DNA of 64,000 nt from Gemmatimonadaceae bacterium (GCA_020851035.1 JADZDM010000010.1:62001-126000), one strand, 5' to 3'; positions 25,347-34,586 are shown, counted from the stretch's first letter. Notes: generated by a model from the sequence alone, not told the origin. Program-made: numbers and translations.

Positions 25347-26644
25347 GCGCGCAGCCCCGCATCGTGGCGGTATCCGCGCATCCCGAAGAACAACACCACG
25401 AGGTAGCAGAGCACCGGGATCACGAACGCCGCCTGGATCCCCGCCGCGTCGGAAACGGCCCCCATCATCGCCGGCACGATCGCACCACCCACGATGCTCA
25501 TCACCACCAGGCTCGAGCCGCTCTTGGTGTCGTCACCCAGTCCGTCGATCGCCAGTGCGAAGATGGTCGGGAACTGGATCGAGTGGCAGAGACCCAGCAG
25601 CACCACCATCCATACGCTGAGCGAGCCCGCACCGAGTGCGGCGCCGGCGGCAGCCACGATGCCAAGTGCGGCGACGAGGCTCAGCATGCGTGGAGCGGGA
25701 ATGCGGTTCATCAGCGCTGCACCCGCCACGCGACCCGCCAGGAACGCCAGCAGGTGCCACTGCAGGAACGCCGCCGCATCCCGCTCGCCGGTGCCGGGCA
25801 TGGCCTGCTGCACGAAACGGATCACGAAGCTGGCCACGCCCACCTGCGCCCCCACATAGCAGAACTGCGCCAGGACGCCGTTGCGGAGGTGCGGATGCCG
25901 CCACGCACTGGCCAGGCCACGACCCTCGCCGTCACCCGGCTCGCGCACTTCCGGCAGCTTCGAGAACGCAATCATCAGCCCCACCGCCACAAAGAGCGCC
26001 GTGATCACGAGGTATGGCCCCTTCACCCCGATGGCCTCCGTGGCACGCCACGCCTCGACTGCGGCCGGTGTCATGCTCGCCAGCTCGGCCGGTGTGTGCT
26101 CCACACCCGACAGGATGAAGCGTGCGCCGAGGATCGGCGTCAGTGCGGCGCCCACCGCGTTGAACGCCTGCGACACGTTCAGGCGGCGCGCCGCCGACGC
26201 CGGCGGGCCAAGCACCGTCACGTACGGATTCGCCGCCACCTCCAGCACGCACTGCCCACACGCCATCACGAACAGCGCCAGCAGGAAGAACGGATACCAG
26301 CGCGCCGACGCCGCCGGCTGGAACAGCAGTGTGCCCGCCGCGCACAATGACAGCCCGACGAGGATGCCGTAGCGATACCCCAGTCGCCGCATCAGCCACC
26401 CTGCCGGCAGCGCCATCAGGAAGTAGCCACCGAAGAACGCCGTCTGGATCAGCGACGACTGGAAGTCGCTCAGGTCCAGCGCCTTCTTCAGGTGCGGCAC
26501 CAGCACGTCGTTCAGGTTGACGCCGATCGCCCAGAGGAAGAACAGCGACGTCACGAGCACGAACGGCACCAGGTACTGCCGCTCGGTCAGTGGTGCGCTG
26601 GTGCCACCGCTGCTCGTGACCGCCGCTGCAGGCTCGACGTTCAC
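25343..26644 (-). CDS. fucP: FucP-like L-fucose:H+ symporter (MFS)
   Basis: This 433-residue protein has about twelve membrane helices and the typical FucP pattern: LVTSLFFLWAIGVNLNDVLV at the first helix, then LVPHLKKALDLSDFQSSLIQ, the FFGGYFLMALPAG motif, and a GLCHSIQFPTIFALAID stretch late in the protein. FucP relatives import L-fucose, or related hexoses, with protons. The GTG start overlaps the upstream dehydrogenase stop by four bases (GTGA). It supplies substrate to the flanking genes. Confidence 0.9.
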   Translation of the reverse strand: MNVEPAAAVTSSGGTSAPLTERQYLVPFVLVTSLFFLWAIGVNLNDVLVPHLKKALDLSDFQSSLIQTAFFGGYFLMALPAGWLMRRLGYRYGILVGLSLCAAGTLLFQPAASARWYPFFLLALFVMACGQCVLEVAANPYVTVLGPPASAARRLNVSQAFNAVGAALTPILGARFILSGVEHTPAELASMTPAAVEAWRATEAIGVKGPYLVITALFVAVGLMIAFSKLPEVREPGDGEGRGLASAWRHPHLRNGVLAQFCYVGAQVGVASFVIRFVQQAMPGTGERDAAAFLQWHLLAFLAGRVAGAALMNRIPAPRMLSLVAALGIVAAAGAALGAGSLSVWMVVLLGLCHSIQFPTIFALAIDGLGDDTKSGSSLVVMSIVGGAIVPAMMGAVSDAAGIQAAFVIPVLCYLVVLFFGMRGYRHDAGLRA

Positions 26645-27429
26645 GTGAGCGTCCGGTCGAGGTGCACGTACCCACCGTCCACGTGCACGTGCTGCCCCGT
26701 GATGTGAGAGGCGCGCGCGGACAGCAGGAAGCAGGCCATGGCCGCGATCTCGGCCGGCGTGGTCATGCGCTTGCCCAGCGGGATCGATGTCGTGATGCGT
26801 GCCTCCCGCGCCGCCGGGTCGGGCAGGCTGTCCAGCCACGAGCGGTACAGCGGCGTCATCACCTCAGCCGGCACGAGCGCATTCACGCGCATGTTGTAGG
26901 GCAGCAGTTCCACCGCCCAGTCACGCGTGAGCGCGAGGATCGCCCCCTTCGCCGCGGCGTAGCCCGACGTGCCCCCCTGCCCCGTCATCGCGACCTTGCT
27001 GGAGACGTTCAGGATCGACGGCTGCCAGTCACCAGACGCCGCCGACAGCTTCAGTGCCGGCAGCGCCGCATGCGCGGTGTCGTAGTAGTGATGCAGGTTG
27101 ATGTCCATCGAGTCGCGAAACAGTGCCGGTGTGCCGTGCTCGAGCCCCACGCAGTCGTTCACGCCGGCGTTGTTGATCACGGCATCGATCGCGCCGGCGG
27201 CCGCCAGTGCCTGCGCGACGGCATCCGCGCACGCCCCCGGCGCACGCAGCTCGGCCTGCACGGTGCGCACGCTGGGCAGCGCCGCCTGCATCGCCGCCAG
27301 CGCCGCCGCGTTCCGGTCCACCAGCACCGGCCGCGCGCCCTCGGCCACCAGTTCGCGGGCGATCGCCGCGCCGATGCCGCTGGCACCGCCGGTGATGAGC
27401 ACCACGCGCCCCCCGAGCCCGAGTTCCAT
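26641..27429 (-). CDS. L-fucose dehydrogenase (SDR family)
   Basis: This 262-residue short-chain dehydrogenase has the Rossmann motif TGGASGIG (near 14-21), NNAGVND, the catalytic Ser in LNVSSKVAMTGQGG, and YAAAK. The C-terminal phrase VDGGYVHLDR and the HYYDTAHAALPALK region match bacterial L-fucose dehydrogenases. It would oxidise L-fucose to L-fuconolactone with NAD(P). Its ATG overlaps the upstream lactonase stop as TGATG. If not fucose, a related 6-deoxy or pentose sugar is the likely substrate. Confidence 0.85.
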   Translation of the reverse strand: MELGLGGRVVLITGGASGIGAAIARELVAEGARPVLVDRNAAALAAMQAALPSVRTVQAELRAPGACADAVAQALAAAGAIDAVINNAGVNDCVGLEHGTPALFRDSMDINLHHYYDTAHAALPALKLSAASGDWQPSILNVSSKVAMTGQGGTSGYAAAKGAILALTRDWAVELLPYNMRVNALVPAEVMTPLYRSWLDSLPDPAAREARITTSIPLGKRMTTPAEIAAMACFLLSARASHITGQHVHVDGGYVHLDRTLT

Positions 27430-28277
27430 CACGCCTCCAGTCGATAGACGTCCACCGCGGTGCCGCCGAAGAGGCGCGCGCGCTCCACCGCCGGGAGACG
27501 CAGCGCCCACGTCTCCACCAGCTCCGCCACCTGCGCGTAGGAGCCGGCCAGCAGGCACACCGGCCAGTCGCTGCCGAACAGCAGCCGGTCGGTCCCGAAC
27601 GCCGCGGCCACGGTGTCCAGGCACTCCGTGATCTCGTCGGTGCGCCAGCGCGACCAGTGCGCCTCGGTGATCAGCCCCGACACCTTGCACCACACATGCT
27701 CGTGCCGCGCCAGCGCCGCGATCCCGCGCCGCCAGGCCGCGAGTTCGCGGCTCGCGATCGGCGGCTTGCCGCAGTGATCCAGCACGAAGCGCACGCCGGC
27801 GCAGCGCTCGACGAGGAACTCGGCCGCCGCGAGCTGGCCGGCATGGATCAGGATGTCATAGCTGTAACCGTGCTCGCCGAGCAGGGCGATGCCCGCGATC
27901 ACGTCCGGGCGGCGAAGGAAATCCATCGGTTCCGACTGCGCAATGTGGCGGAAGCCGCAGAGGCGTGTGTTCCCGCGGCGCACGGCGAGCCACTCGGCCA
28001 GGTTCGGGGCCCGAAGGTCGGTCCATCCCACCACGCCGCGGATGAAGGGATGCTCCGCCGCCAGCGCGAGCAGGAAGTCGGTCTCGCCATCCGACTGCGA
28101 CGCCTGCACCGCCACCACACCGTCGACGCGCGCGCACCGGAGCGCCGGCACCACGTCCACGGGCAGCCAGTCGCGGCGGAGCGCCGGCATCGAGGCATCG
28201 ATCCAGGCATCCCGCACGGGATCGAACCGCCAGTAGTGCTGGTGCGCATCGATGCGCACGGTGGCGCCGTCCGTCAC
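27429..28277 (-). CDS. L-fuconolactonase (amidohydrolase family 2)
   Basis: This 282-residue TIM-barrel hydrolase opens with RIDAHQHYWRFDP (metal ligands His12 and His14) and carries LDHCGKPP and the late metal Asp in LLFGSDWPV. It fits the COG3618 lactonase group that opens L-fucono-1,5-lactone and L-rhamnono-lactones. It sits between the two SDR genes in the operon, with a GTGA overlap to the upstream gene. The GTG start at 28277 is set by this overlap. Confidence 0.88.
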   Translation of the reverse strand: MTDGATVRIDAHQHYWRFDPVRDAWIDASMPALRRDWLPVDVVPALRCARVDGVVAVQASQSDGETDFLLALAAEHPFIRGVVGWTDLRAPNLAEWLAVRRGNTRLCGFRHIAQSEPMDFLRRPDVIAGIALLGEHGYSYDILIHAGQLAAAEFLVERCAGVRFVLDHCGKPPIASRELAAWRRGIAALARHEHVWCKVSGLITEAHWSRWRTDEITECLDTVAAAFGTDRLLFGSDWPVCLLAGSYAQVAELVETWALRLPAVERARLFGGTAVDVYRLEA

Positions 28278-29059
28278 CCGTGCAACCGCAGGAAGCCGCC
28301 GTCCAGCGGGTAGTCGCTGCCGGTGATGAACGCGGCCTCGTCGCTGGCCAGGAATCGCGCCAGCGTCGCGACCTCCTCCGGCGTACCCATGCGCCCCACC
28401 GGCTGCGCCGCCGACAGCCGCGCGAACACCTCGCCCTCACGCCCCGGGTAGCTGGCGGCGAGGAAGTTGTCCACGAACGGCGTGTGCACCCGCGCCGGCG
28501 AGATGCAGTTGCAGCGCACCCCGTGCGACACGTAGTCGCGCGCGATGGAATAGGTCATCGCCACCACGGCCCCCTTCGTCATCGAGTACGCGAACCGGTC
28601 CGCGAGGCCGGCCGACGCCGCGATCGACGCCATGTTGACGATCACCCCGCGACCCCGCGACGCCATGCCGCCGATGGCCGCACGCGTGCAGAGGTACACC
28701 CCCTGCACGTTCACGCGGAAGAGCCGCTCGAAGTCCTCCGGCGCGGTGCTGCCCACGTTCCCGATGTGCGACACGCCGGCATTGTTCACCAGGATGTCGA
28801 GCGAGTGTGATCCCGCGATCGTCTCGAATGCGCGCTGCACCGAGTTCACGTCGGTCACGTCGCAGGCCATCGCGGTCGCGGCACCACCGTGGGCCGCGGC
28901 GACGGCCGTGACCGCGGCGACGTCGCGGTCGAGGCAGTAGACGTGGGCGCCCGCGCGCACGAACTCCGCCGCGATGGCGCGCCCGATGCCGCTCCCGGCC
29001 CCGGTGACGGCGGCCACGCGTCCGGTGAGCAGGAACGCCCCCGTCGATGCACCCGTCAC
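28274..29059 (-). CDS. 2-keto-3-deoxy-L-fuconate dehydrogenase (SDR family)
   Basis: This 261-residue short-chain dehydrogenase has TGAGSGIG (near 20-27), NNAGVSHIGN, the catalytic serine stretch IVNMASIAAS, and YSMTKGA. It closely resembles the SDR enzymes that oxidise 2-keto-3-deoxy-L-fuconate at C4 in fucose operons of Xanthomonas and Burkholderia. The GTG start overlaps the dehydratase stop in a GTGA sequence. It would act right after the dehydratase step. Because both SDRs of the operon are similar in size, their exact order of action is inferred from sequence details, not proven. Confidence 0.82.
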   Translation of the reverse strand: MTGASTGAFLLTGRVAAVTGAGSGIGRAIAAEFVRAGAHVYCLDRDVAAVTAVAAAHGGAATAMACDVTDVNSVQRAFETIAGSHSLDILVNNAGVSHIGNVGSTAPEDFERLFRVNVQGVYLCTRAAIGGMASRGRGVIVNMASIAASAGLADRFAYSMTKGAVVAMTYSIARDYVSHGVRCNCISPARVHTPFVDNFLAASYPGREGEVFARLSAAQPVGRMGTPEEVATLARFLASDEAAFITGSDYPLDGGFLRLHG

Positions 29060-30702
29060 AGCGACACCCCTCGCTTCCACGGAATGAAGTCCCACTGCCC
29101 AAGCCGCTCTGCGGCGGTGACATGCCGCCCGCTGGCCGTCTCGATCACCAGGTCGAGCACCCGCGCCCCCATCGCCGCCAGCGTGACCTCGCCGGACACC
29201 ACCGCCCCGCAGTCGAGGTCCACCGTGTCGGGCATCCGCTGCGCCAGCGCCGTGTTGGTGGCCAGCTTGAGCACCGGCGCCACCGGATTGCCCGTCGGCG
29301 TGCCCAGTCCGGTGGTGAAGAGGATGACCGTGGCGCCCGCCGCCGCCTGCGCCGTCGTGCACTCCACGTCGTTGCCGGGCGTGCAGAGGAGGTTGAGCCC
29401 CGGCACCGTGGCACGCTGCGGATAGTCCAGCACGTCGGTCACCGGCGCGGTGCCCCCCTTCCGCGCCGCGCCAGCGGACTTCATCGCATCCGTGAGCAGC
29501 CCGTCGCGGATGTTGCCGGGGGACGGGTTCATCTCGAACCCCGAACCGACGGCATGCGCCTGCGCGTCGTAGTCGCGCATCAGTTGCGCGAACCGGTGTG
29601 CGAGGTCGGCGCGCGTGCAGCGCTCGATCAGGTCCTGCTCCGACCCGAGCAGCTCCGGGAACTCGGCCAGCAGTGTCGTGCCGCCGAGCGCAGCGAGCAG
29701 GTCGGAGGTGATGCCCACGGCCGGGTTGGCCGAGATGCCGGAGAAGCCATCCGATCCGCCGCACTTGAGGCCGAGCGTGAGGGCCGACAGCGGTGCCGGG
29801 GAGCGGACCGCACGATTCGCCTCCACGAACCCCGCGAAGCTCTCGTGGATCGCCGCGGTCATCAGCGCCTCCTCGGTGCCCAGGCGCTGCTGCTCGAAGG
29901 TCAGCAGCGGCTTGGCGAAGCCCGGGTCGCGCGCGGCGATCTCCTCGCGCAGCACGTCCACCTGCGCATGCTGGCACCCCAGCGAGAGCACCGTGGCACC
30001 GGCCACGTTCGGGTGCACGAGATAGCCCGCCAGCAGGCCGCAGAGCGCCCGCGTGTCGTCGCGCGTGCCGCCGCAGCCGCCGTCGTGCGTGAGGAAGCGG
30101 ATGCCGTCGAGCTGCGGGAACGGGCGGACATGCTGCGGAGCATCCACCGCGGCGGGGTCGGCGTCGCGCAGTGGCTCGCCCCGCGCATGTCGCCGCACGA
30201 GCTCGCGCACGGTGTGGCGGTGCCGCTCCGGAGCCGCGTAGCCCAGCTCGCGGTCGAACGCATCCTGCAGCGCGCGCACGTTGCGGTTCTCGCAGAACAC
30301 CAGCGGCAGCACCAGCCACAGGTTGCGCGTGCCCACGCGTCCATCGGCACGGTGATAGCCGTCGAAGGTTCGCGCCGCGTAGCCCGTGACGTCGGGAGCG
30401 TGCCAGGTGCGCGCCACGGCCACCGCGGGATCCACCGGCGCGTTGTCGTTGCGCAGGTTGGCGGTGGTGAGTGCGGCGCCGCCCGCGATGGACTGCGTGG
30501 CTCGCCCCACCAGCACGCCGTACATGACCACCGGGTCGCCCGGCGCCAGGTCGCGCACCACGATCTTGTGCTTCGCCTGCACCGCCGTCACCAGCGTGAG
30601 CGCACCACCGTCGTGCGTGATGGTCTCGCCAGCGGCGAGGTCGGTGAGGGCCACCAGCACGGTGTCGTCGCGATGGATCCTGAGCACGCGGTGGGGCGTC
30701 AT
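29056..30702 (-). CDS. UxaA-family sugar-acid dehydratase (probable L-fuconate dehydratase)
   Basis: This 548-residue protein has a small N-terminal SAF domain (about 1-85) joined to the large UxaA/GarD-type dehydratase domain, as in altronate and galactarate dehydratases. Characteristic pieces are GRVGTRNLWLVLP, THDGGCGG, LSLGCQHAQ, GLKCGGSDGFSGISANPA and FTTGLGTPTGNPVAPVLK. These iron-dependent enzymes remove water from aldonic acids. As the first gene of an L-fucose operon it probably takes the place of the enolase-type L-fuconate dehydratase. Altronate is an alternative, but the other genes argue against it. Confidence 0.85.
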   Translation of the reverse strand: MTPHRVLRIHRDDTVLVALTDLAAGETITHDGGALTLVTAVQAKHKIVVRDLAPGDPVVMYGVLVGRATQSIAGGAALTTANLRNDNAPVDPAVAVARTWHAPDVTGYAARTFDGYHRADGRVGTRNLWLVLPLVFCENRNVRALQDAFDRELGYAAPERHRHTVRELVRRHARGEPLRDADPAAVDAPQHVRPFPQLDGIRFLTHDGGCGGTRDDTRALCGLLAGYLVHPNVAGATVLSLGCQHAQVDVLREEIAARDPGFAKPLLTFEQQRLGTEEALMTAAIHESFAGFVEANRAVRSPAPLSALTLGLKCGGSDGFSGISANPAVGITSDLLAALGGTTLLAEFPELLGSEQDLIERCTRADLAHRFAQLMRDYDAQAHAVGSGFEMNPSPGNIRDGLLTDAMKSAGAARKGGTAPVTDVLDYPQRATVPGLNLLCTPGNDVECTTAQAAAGATVILFTTGLGTPTGNPVAPVLKLATNTALAQRMPDTVDLDCGAVVSGEVTLAAMGARVLDLVIETASGRHVTAAERLGQWDFIPWKRGVSL

Positions 30703-30883
30703 GGTCGCGAGACGCTAGTGGCGGTGCATGGGAGGGGCAAGCGCACCGCCGCCCCGGCGGGCCATCACGCCGGCAGAACGCCAGCGGGCGCCGCGCCAGG
30801 CGTTGCGCCGGGCCGTCACCGCGCGTCGAGCAGGCTGGCGACACGCGCGTGCACGCCGCCCCCGCCCCCCCACCGCCCACGCC

Positions 30884-31564
30884 ATGCCTCGCCCTGCACT
30901 CCTGCCCCTCCTCGTGCTGGTCCTGGCGCCGGCCGTTGCCCGCGCCCAGTCGCTCTCGCTCACCGGGGGCATGTCCTCCGGCGACTGCAGCGGAACGTCG
31001 TACCACCAGGCCGCCGATGCATCCGGCAGGTACGTCGCCGCCGAATGGGCGGTCGCGAGCCAGTTCCCCGTGCCGGCCAACCGTGGGCGTGTGCGGTGCG
31101 TGGTGCGCTTCACGGTCACCGTGCCGGCGGGCCATCGACTCGTCCTGGGCGGCGGCAGCGGCCTGCCCGCCAGACTCGCGACCGCGCAGTTCTCGGCGCT
31201 GCGACTCAACGGCACCAGCGCGAGAGTGCTGGTCGAGGCGGGCGTTGCCATCGACGCCGGCGCAGCGAGCATGGTGAGCGGCATGATCAGCGGCGGTCCG
31301 CTCACGTTCGCGAACCTCGCGCTCGAGCAACCGGCCGGCGCACCGGCACCGCAGGGTGTGTGCGCGACGGCCGCGAAGGGCAGCTTCCAGGTCACTGCCG
31401 CAGTCGATGCCGCGACGGCGTCGGACTACGTCGTGCCCTGGCCGCCGGAACCCTACGCCGAACGCGAGGTGTCGGCGATGGGTGGGCTGCGGCTGTTCTA
31501 CTCGGTGGTGCCGTGTCCCACGACACGCTCCGTGCTCCCTGCACGACAGGGCGTGCCGTTCTGA
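30884..31564 (+). CDS. Secreted protein, unknown (DUF4360-like pattern)
   Basis: This 226-residue protein has a strong signal peptide (cleavage near AVARAQS, residue 22). The mature part has a Cys-containing beginning (GGMSSGDCSGTSY), then GRVRCVVRFTVTVPAGHRLVL, a pattern seen in DUF4360-like secreted beta-sandwiches, and more Cys near GVCATAAKGSF and VVPCPTTRS. Four cysteines could make two disulfides. I cannot give a function. It is divergent from the fucose operon, 181 bp away. Confidence 0.6.
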   Translation: MPRPALLPLLVLVLAPAVARAQSLSLTGGMSSGDCSGTSYHQAADASGRYVAAEWAVASQFPVPANRGRVRCVVRFTVTVPAGHRLVLGGGSGLPARLATAQFSALRLNGTSARVLVEAGVAIDAGAASMVSGMISGGPLTFANLALEQPAGAPAPQGVCATAAKGSFQVTAAVDAATASDYVVPWPPEPYAEREVSAMGGLRLFYSVVPCPTTRSVLPARQGVPF

Positions 31565-31898
31565 CCTGCACGACGACCACGCACGACGACGTCGCGCGTC
31601 ACCGCGCACGCATGACCGGAAACGCGAAGGACGGCACGCCCGTGCGCCGGCGACGCATGCCATCGGACGTCCGCTGAACCATCCGCGGCCGCACATGCGC
31701 CATCAAGGCTGAGGCCGGCCGTCACGGTTCGTGACCACTGGCCGACCTTCGCATGAGAGCACATGTTCTCATGGTGCGTTGCTCAAGTGTCCCGGCGGTT
31801 TCGCCGCGGCGCGACCCACCAGACCGTCCATCGCTGGCAGCCGCGGCGACACGCCGGTGGTGACGTGCTGAACCAATCATCACCATCGAGGATTGATC
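31565..31898. other. Intergenic region with a small dyad
   Basis: No gene is supported here. One imperfect dyad stands out: CATGAGA at 31752-31758 and TCTCATG at 31767-31773 with an 8-nt spacer, about 125 bp before the VWA lipoprotein gene. It could be an operator. An AGGA sequence lies about 6 bp before the ATG at 31899. Confidence 0.4.
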
Positions 31899-32921
31899 AT
31901 GCGCCTGCATGCGAAAGCCTGCGGCCTGGCCGCCGCATTCTCCGCCCTGTCGCTCGCCGCCTGTTCCGACAGCACCGGGCCGAACACCAAGCCGATCCAG
32001 AGCCTCTCGGTCTCCGGTGTCCGCGTGAACGCCGCGGACTTCGCCACCAACGGCAAGTTCGACCTGGGCCTGATCGCCACGGCGGCTGACAGCTCCGCCA
32101 TCCTCGATCCCGGCGTCGGCGTCACCGTCACGCTCACGTCGCTCTCGGTGGGCACGGTGTCCGCCTACACCGTCACGCGCGACAACACCGCCGTCTCGAA
32201 CCCGCAGAACGCCGACACCCGCGCCGCGATCCTGCTCGATGACTCGGGGTCGATGTCCTCCAACGACCCGACGAAGCTCCGCGCGAGCGCGGCGGAGCTC
32301 TTCTGGAAGGCCGTGCTCCCCGTCCGCACCGGCAATCGCGTTGCGCTGCTCGACTTCGGCGCCAGCGCGACCACCGGATTCACCTCGTCGCGGTTGCTGC
32401 AGGACTTCACCGCGAGTGACTCGGCGCTCACCGCCCAGAAGACCCGGATCGTCGCCTCGGGCGGCACACCGCTCTACGAGTCGCTGCTCGAGGTGGTGAA
32501 CTGGATGGTGGCCAACACCACCACGTCGCAGAACCGCGTGATCCTGCTCATGAGCGACGGACAGCCGAACAGCTCCGCCCGGAAGGCCGACGCCATCACC
32601 GCCGCCAAGAACGCCAACATCACCGTGCACACGGTGGGCCTTGGCCCCGCCTCCGACCTCTCCGCCTCCAGTTCAGCCGGCGCCGTCGCCGCCGTGCGTG
32701 ATGTGGCCGAGCAGACCGATGGCGTGTACGCCGCTGCCACCACCGCCGATGCACTGGCGCCGATCTTCAACGCACTCGCCCGCGCCACCAGCCGTGGACA
32801 GCTGATCAGCACCTTCCGCATCTCGCCGATCCCCGCCTCGGGCACCCGCATCTCCGGCACCGTCACCGTCACCGCCGGCGGCAGCACGGGCACCGCCAAC
32901 TGGTCGTTCGTCGCGCCCTGA
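31899..32921 (+). CDS. VWA-domain lipoprotein
   Basis: This 340-residue lipoprotein (lipobox SLAACSDS, Cys22) has an Ig-like strand region (35-95) and a von Willebrand factor A domain (about 107-270). The metal-ion site is intact: DDSGS at 114-118 (Asp114, Ser116, Ser118), a Thr in SGGTPLYESL, and MSDGQPN. VWA domains bind proteins through a metal ion, so this is probably a surface adhesion or complex-assembly protein. A beta-strand tail follows. It is transcribed alone and ends before a strong terminator. Confidence 0.88.
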   Translation: MRLHAKACGLAAAFSALSLAACSDSTGPNTKPIQSLSVSGVRVNAADFATNGKFDLGLIATAADSSAILDPGVGVTVTLTSLSVGTVSAYTVTRDNTAVSNPQNADTRAAILLDDSGSMSSNDPTKLRASAAELFWKAVLPVRTGNRVALLDFGASATTGFTSSRLLQDFTASDSALTAQKTRIVASGGTPLYESLLEVVNWMVANTTTSQNRVILLMSDGQPNSSARKADAITAAKNANITVHTVGLGPASDLSASSSAGAVAAVRDVAEQTDGVYAAATTADALAPIFNALARATSRGQLISTFRISPIPASGTRISGTVTVTAGGSTGTANWSFVAP

Positions 32922-32966
32922 GACCAGCGCGGTGCACGCGCACCGCGCCAACACGCACGGCCCAGC

Positions 32967-32995
32967 GGGGGCCCGTCCACCACGGACGGGCCCCC
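32967..32995 (+). terminator. Strong terminator after the VWA gene
   Basis: A perfect 12-bp stem (GGGGGCCCGTCC and complement) with a 5-nt loop, 45 bp after the stop codon. Confidence 0.75.
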
Positions 32996-33187
32996 GTCTC
33001 GCGCTCCCGACCTCCCCCGCACCAGCCCGCGAACCACACCGCGCCGCTCCCCTCATGCGATTCCCCGGTGCAGTTTTCCGATGCGGAGCCCCCGCCCGTC
33101 TCACCGGCGCAGGCGGCAACGCCCGAGCTGCCCGCCCCACCGCGGTCGACGCCGGCCGCAACCGAAGGCGCAGGCTCAGGCACCGTC

Positions 33188-33207
33188 AGGTTGTATATTA
33201 GGAACCT
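33188..33207 (+). promoter_or_regulatory. AT-rich dyad and possible -10 region before the DUF937-OmpA gene
   Basis: AGGTT and AACCT arms flank GTATATTAGG, a rare AT-rich patch in this GC-rich stretch, 70 bp before the ATG at 33277. TATATT at 33194-33199 could be a -10 box; no good -35 is visible. The remainder of the 355-bp gap holds only the terminator described separately. Confidence 0.35.
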
Positions 33208-33276
33208 CTCACGACGAGACGCCCCGGGATTTCACCCCGTGCCCACCGTCGGCCCACCCGCTTCGAGACCCACGAC

Positions 33277-34479
33277 ATGACGTCATTCCTCGACGAAGCC
33301 AGCAGCTACCTCACCCCTGAACTCATCGGCAAGGCCGCCAAGGCCTTCGGTGTTCCCTCCGATGGGGTGCAGAAGGCGATCGGCGCCGCTCTCCCCACCG
33401 TGCTCGGCTCCATCGCCGGCAAGGCGGACCAGGCTGGCTTCATGAGCGACCTGTTCCACATGGTGACGCAGCCCGCCGCGGCCGGCGCCTCCACCGACTC
33501 CGCGCTCGGCGCCATCTCCGCCATGGCGAGTGGTGCCCCCTCGCCGCTCGTCGACATCAGCAAGCGGCTCCTCGGCAGCCTCTTCGGTGGCTCCGGTGAC
33601 TCACTCGGCACCGCCATCGGGCGCATGGCCGGTGCGGGCAGCGCCGGCAACGGCATCCTCGGCACCGTCGGCGCACTCGCCGTCAGCATGCTCGGCAGCC
33701 GCGTGCGCGGCGGCGGCCTGAATGCGGCCGGACTCGCCGGCGCCCTGCTCGGCGAGAAGGACGCGCTGCTCAAGGCCATCCCGGCGTCGTTCGCCGGCAT
33801 GCTCCCCGTGAAGCTGCCCGGCACCGGCGCAACCGACCGCAAGGCCGGCCCGGCCCCCGTGCACGGCTACTTCGACGGCACCCAGATGTTCGGCTTCTCG
33901 ATGGCCATCATGGGCGCCGCCCTCCTCGTCTGGTACGGCGCGCAGCTCCGCAAGAAGCCCGTGGAGCCCGTCGCGGTCGCACCGGCGGTGGAGGTCCCCG
34001 CCCCCGCTCCGGCACCGGCCACCGGCCTCCAGGGACTCACGCTCCCCAACGGCACCGTCATCCAGGTCAGCCCGAGCGGCATCGAGTCCCAGATGGTCGC
34101 GTTCATCACCGATTCCACCCGCGCCATCGACAAGACCACCTGGTTCGACTTCGACCGGCTGCTGTTCGAGACCGGCTCCGCCGTGCTCGTGCCCAGCTCA
34201 CTCGAACAGCTCTCCAACATCAACGAGATCCTGAAGGCCTTCCCGGCCGTGAAGCTCAAGCTCGGCGGCTACACCGACAACGTCGGCCAGGCCGCCGCCA
34301 ACATGAAGCTCTCGGCCGATCGCGCGAACACCGCGATGGCGGAACTCGTCAAGCTCGGCGTGGCCGCTGACCGCCTCGAGGCCGAAGGCTACGGCGACAC
34401 CGTGCCGGTGGCCGACAACAGCACCGAGGAAGGCCGCGCGAAGAACCGCCGCACTGCCGCACGCGTGACGGCGAAGTAA
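33277..34479 (+). CDS. DUF937 - membrane helix - OmpA fusion protein
   Basis: This 400-residue protein joins a Gly/Ala/Leu-rich DUF937 (YidB-like) domain (about 1-175), one membrane helix (203-221), a Pro/Ala linker and a C-terminal OmpA-like peptidoglycan-binding domain (about 285-398, with GGYTDNVG, Asp334, and NRR near 390). There is no signal peptide; the single helix would place DUF937 in the cytoplasm and OmpA in the periplasm, tying a cytoplasmic assembly to the cell wall. DUF937 function is unknown. It is followed by a very long bidirectional terminator. Confidence 0.85.
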   Translation: MTSFLDEASSYLTPELIGKAAKAFGVPSDGVQKAIGAALPTVLGSIAGKADQAGFMSDLFHMVTQPAAAGASTDSALGAISAMASGAPSPLVDISKRLLGSLFGGSGDSLGTAIGRMAGAGSAGNGILGTVGALAVSMLGSRVRGGGLNAAGLAGALLGEKDALLKAIPASFAGMLPVKLPGTGATDRKAGPAPVHGYFDGTQMFGFSMAIMGAALLVWYGAQLRKKPVEPVAVAPAVEVPAPAPAPATGLQGLTLPNGTVIQVSPSGIESQMVAFITDSTRAIDKTTWFDFDRLLFETGSAVLVPSSLEQLSNINEILKAFPAVKLKLGGYTDNVGQAAANMKLSADRANTAMAELVKLGVAADRLEAEGYGDTVPVADNSTEEGRAKNRRTAARVTAK

Positions 34480-34524
34480 CCACAGGACGTGTGATGGCGC
34501 GCGCCCCGTGGGGTGCGCGCCGCA

Positions 34525-34586
34525 CGAAAAGCCCGGCCGTGCCAGGAACGCGAGATCGCTGCGTTCCGGCACGGCCGGGCTTTTCG
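34525..34586. terminator. Very long bidirectional terminator
   Basis: A 26-bp stem with one bulged A (left arm 34525-34551, right arm 34561-34586), ending in AAAA on one side and TTTT on the other, between the OmpA-fusion and cytochrome genes, which converge. Confidence 0.9.

Noticed and set aside
29047-31677. 876-codon plus-strand frame over the dehydratase gene
   Set aside because: Antisense shadow with low-complexity Arg/His content; the dehydratase on the other strand is well supported.
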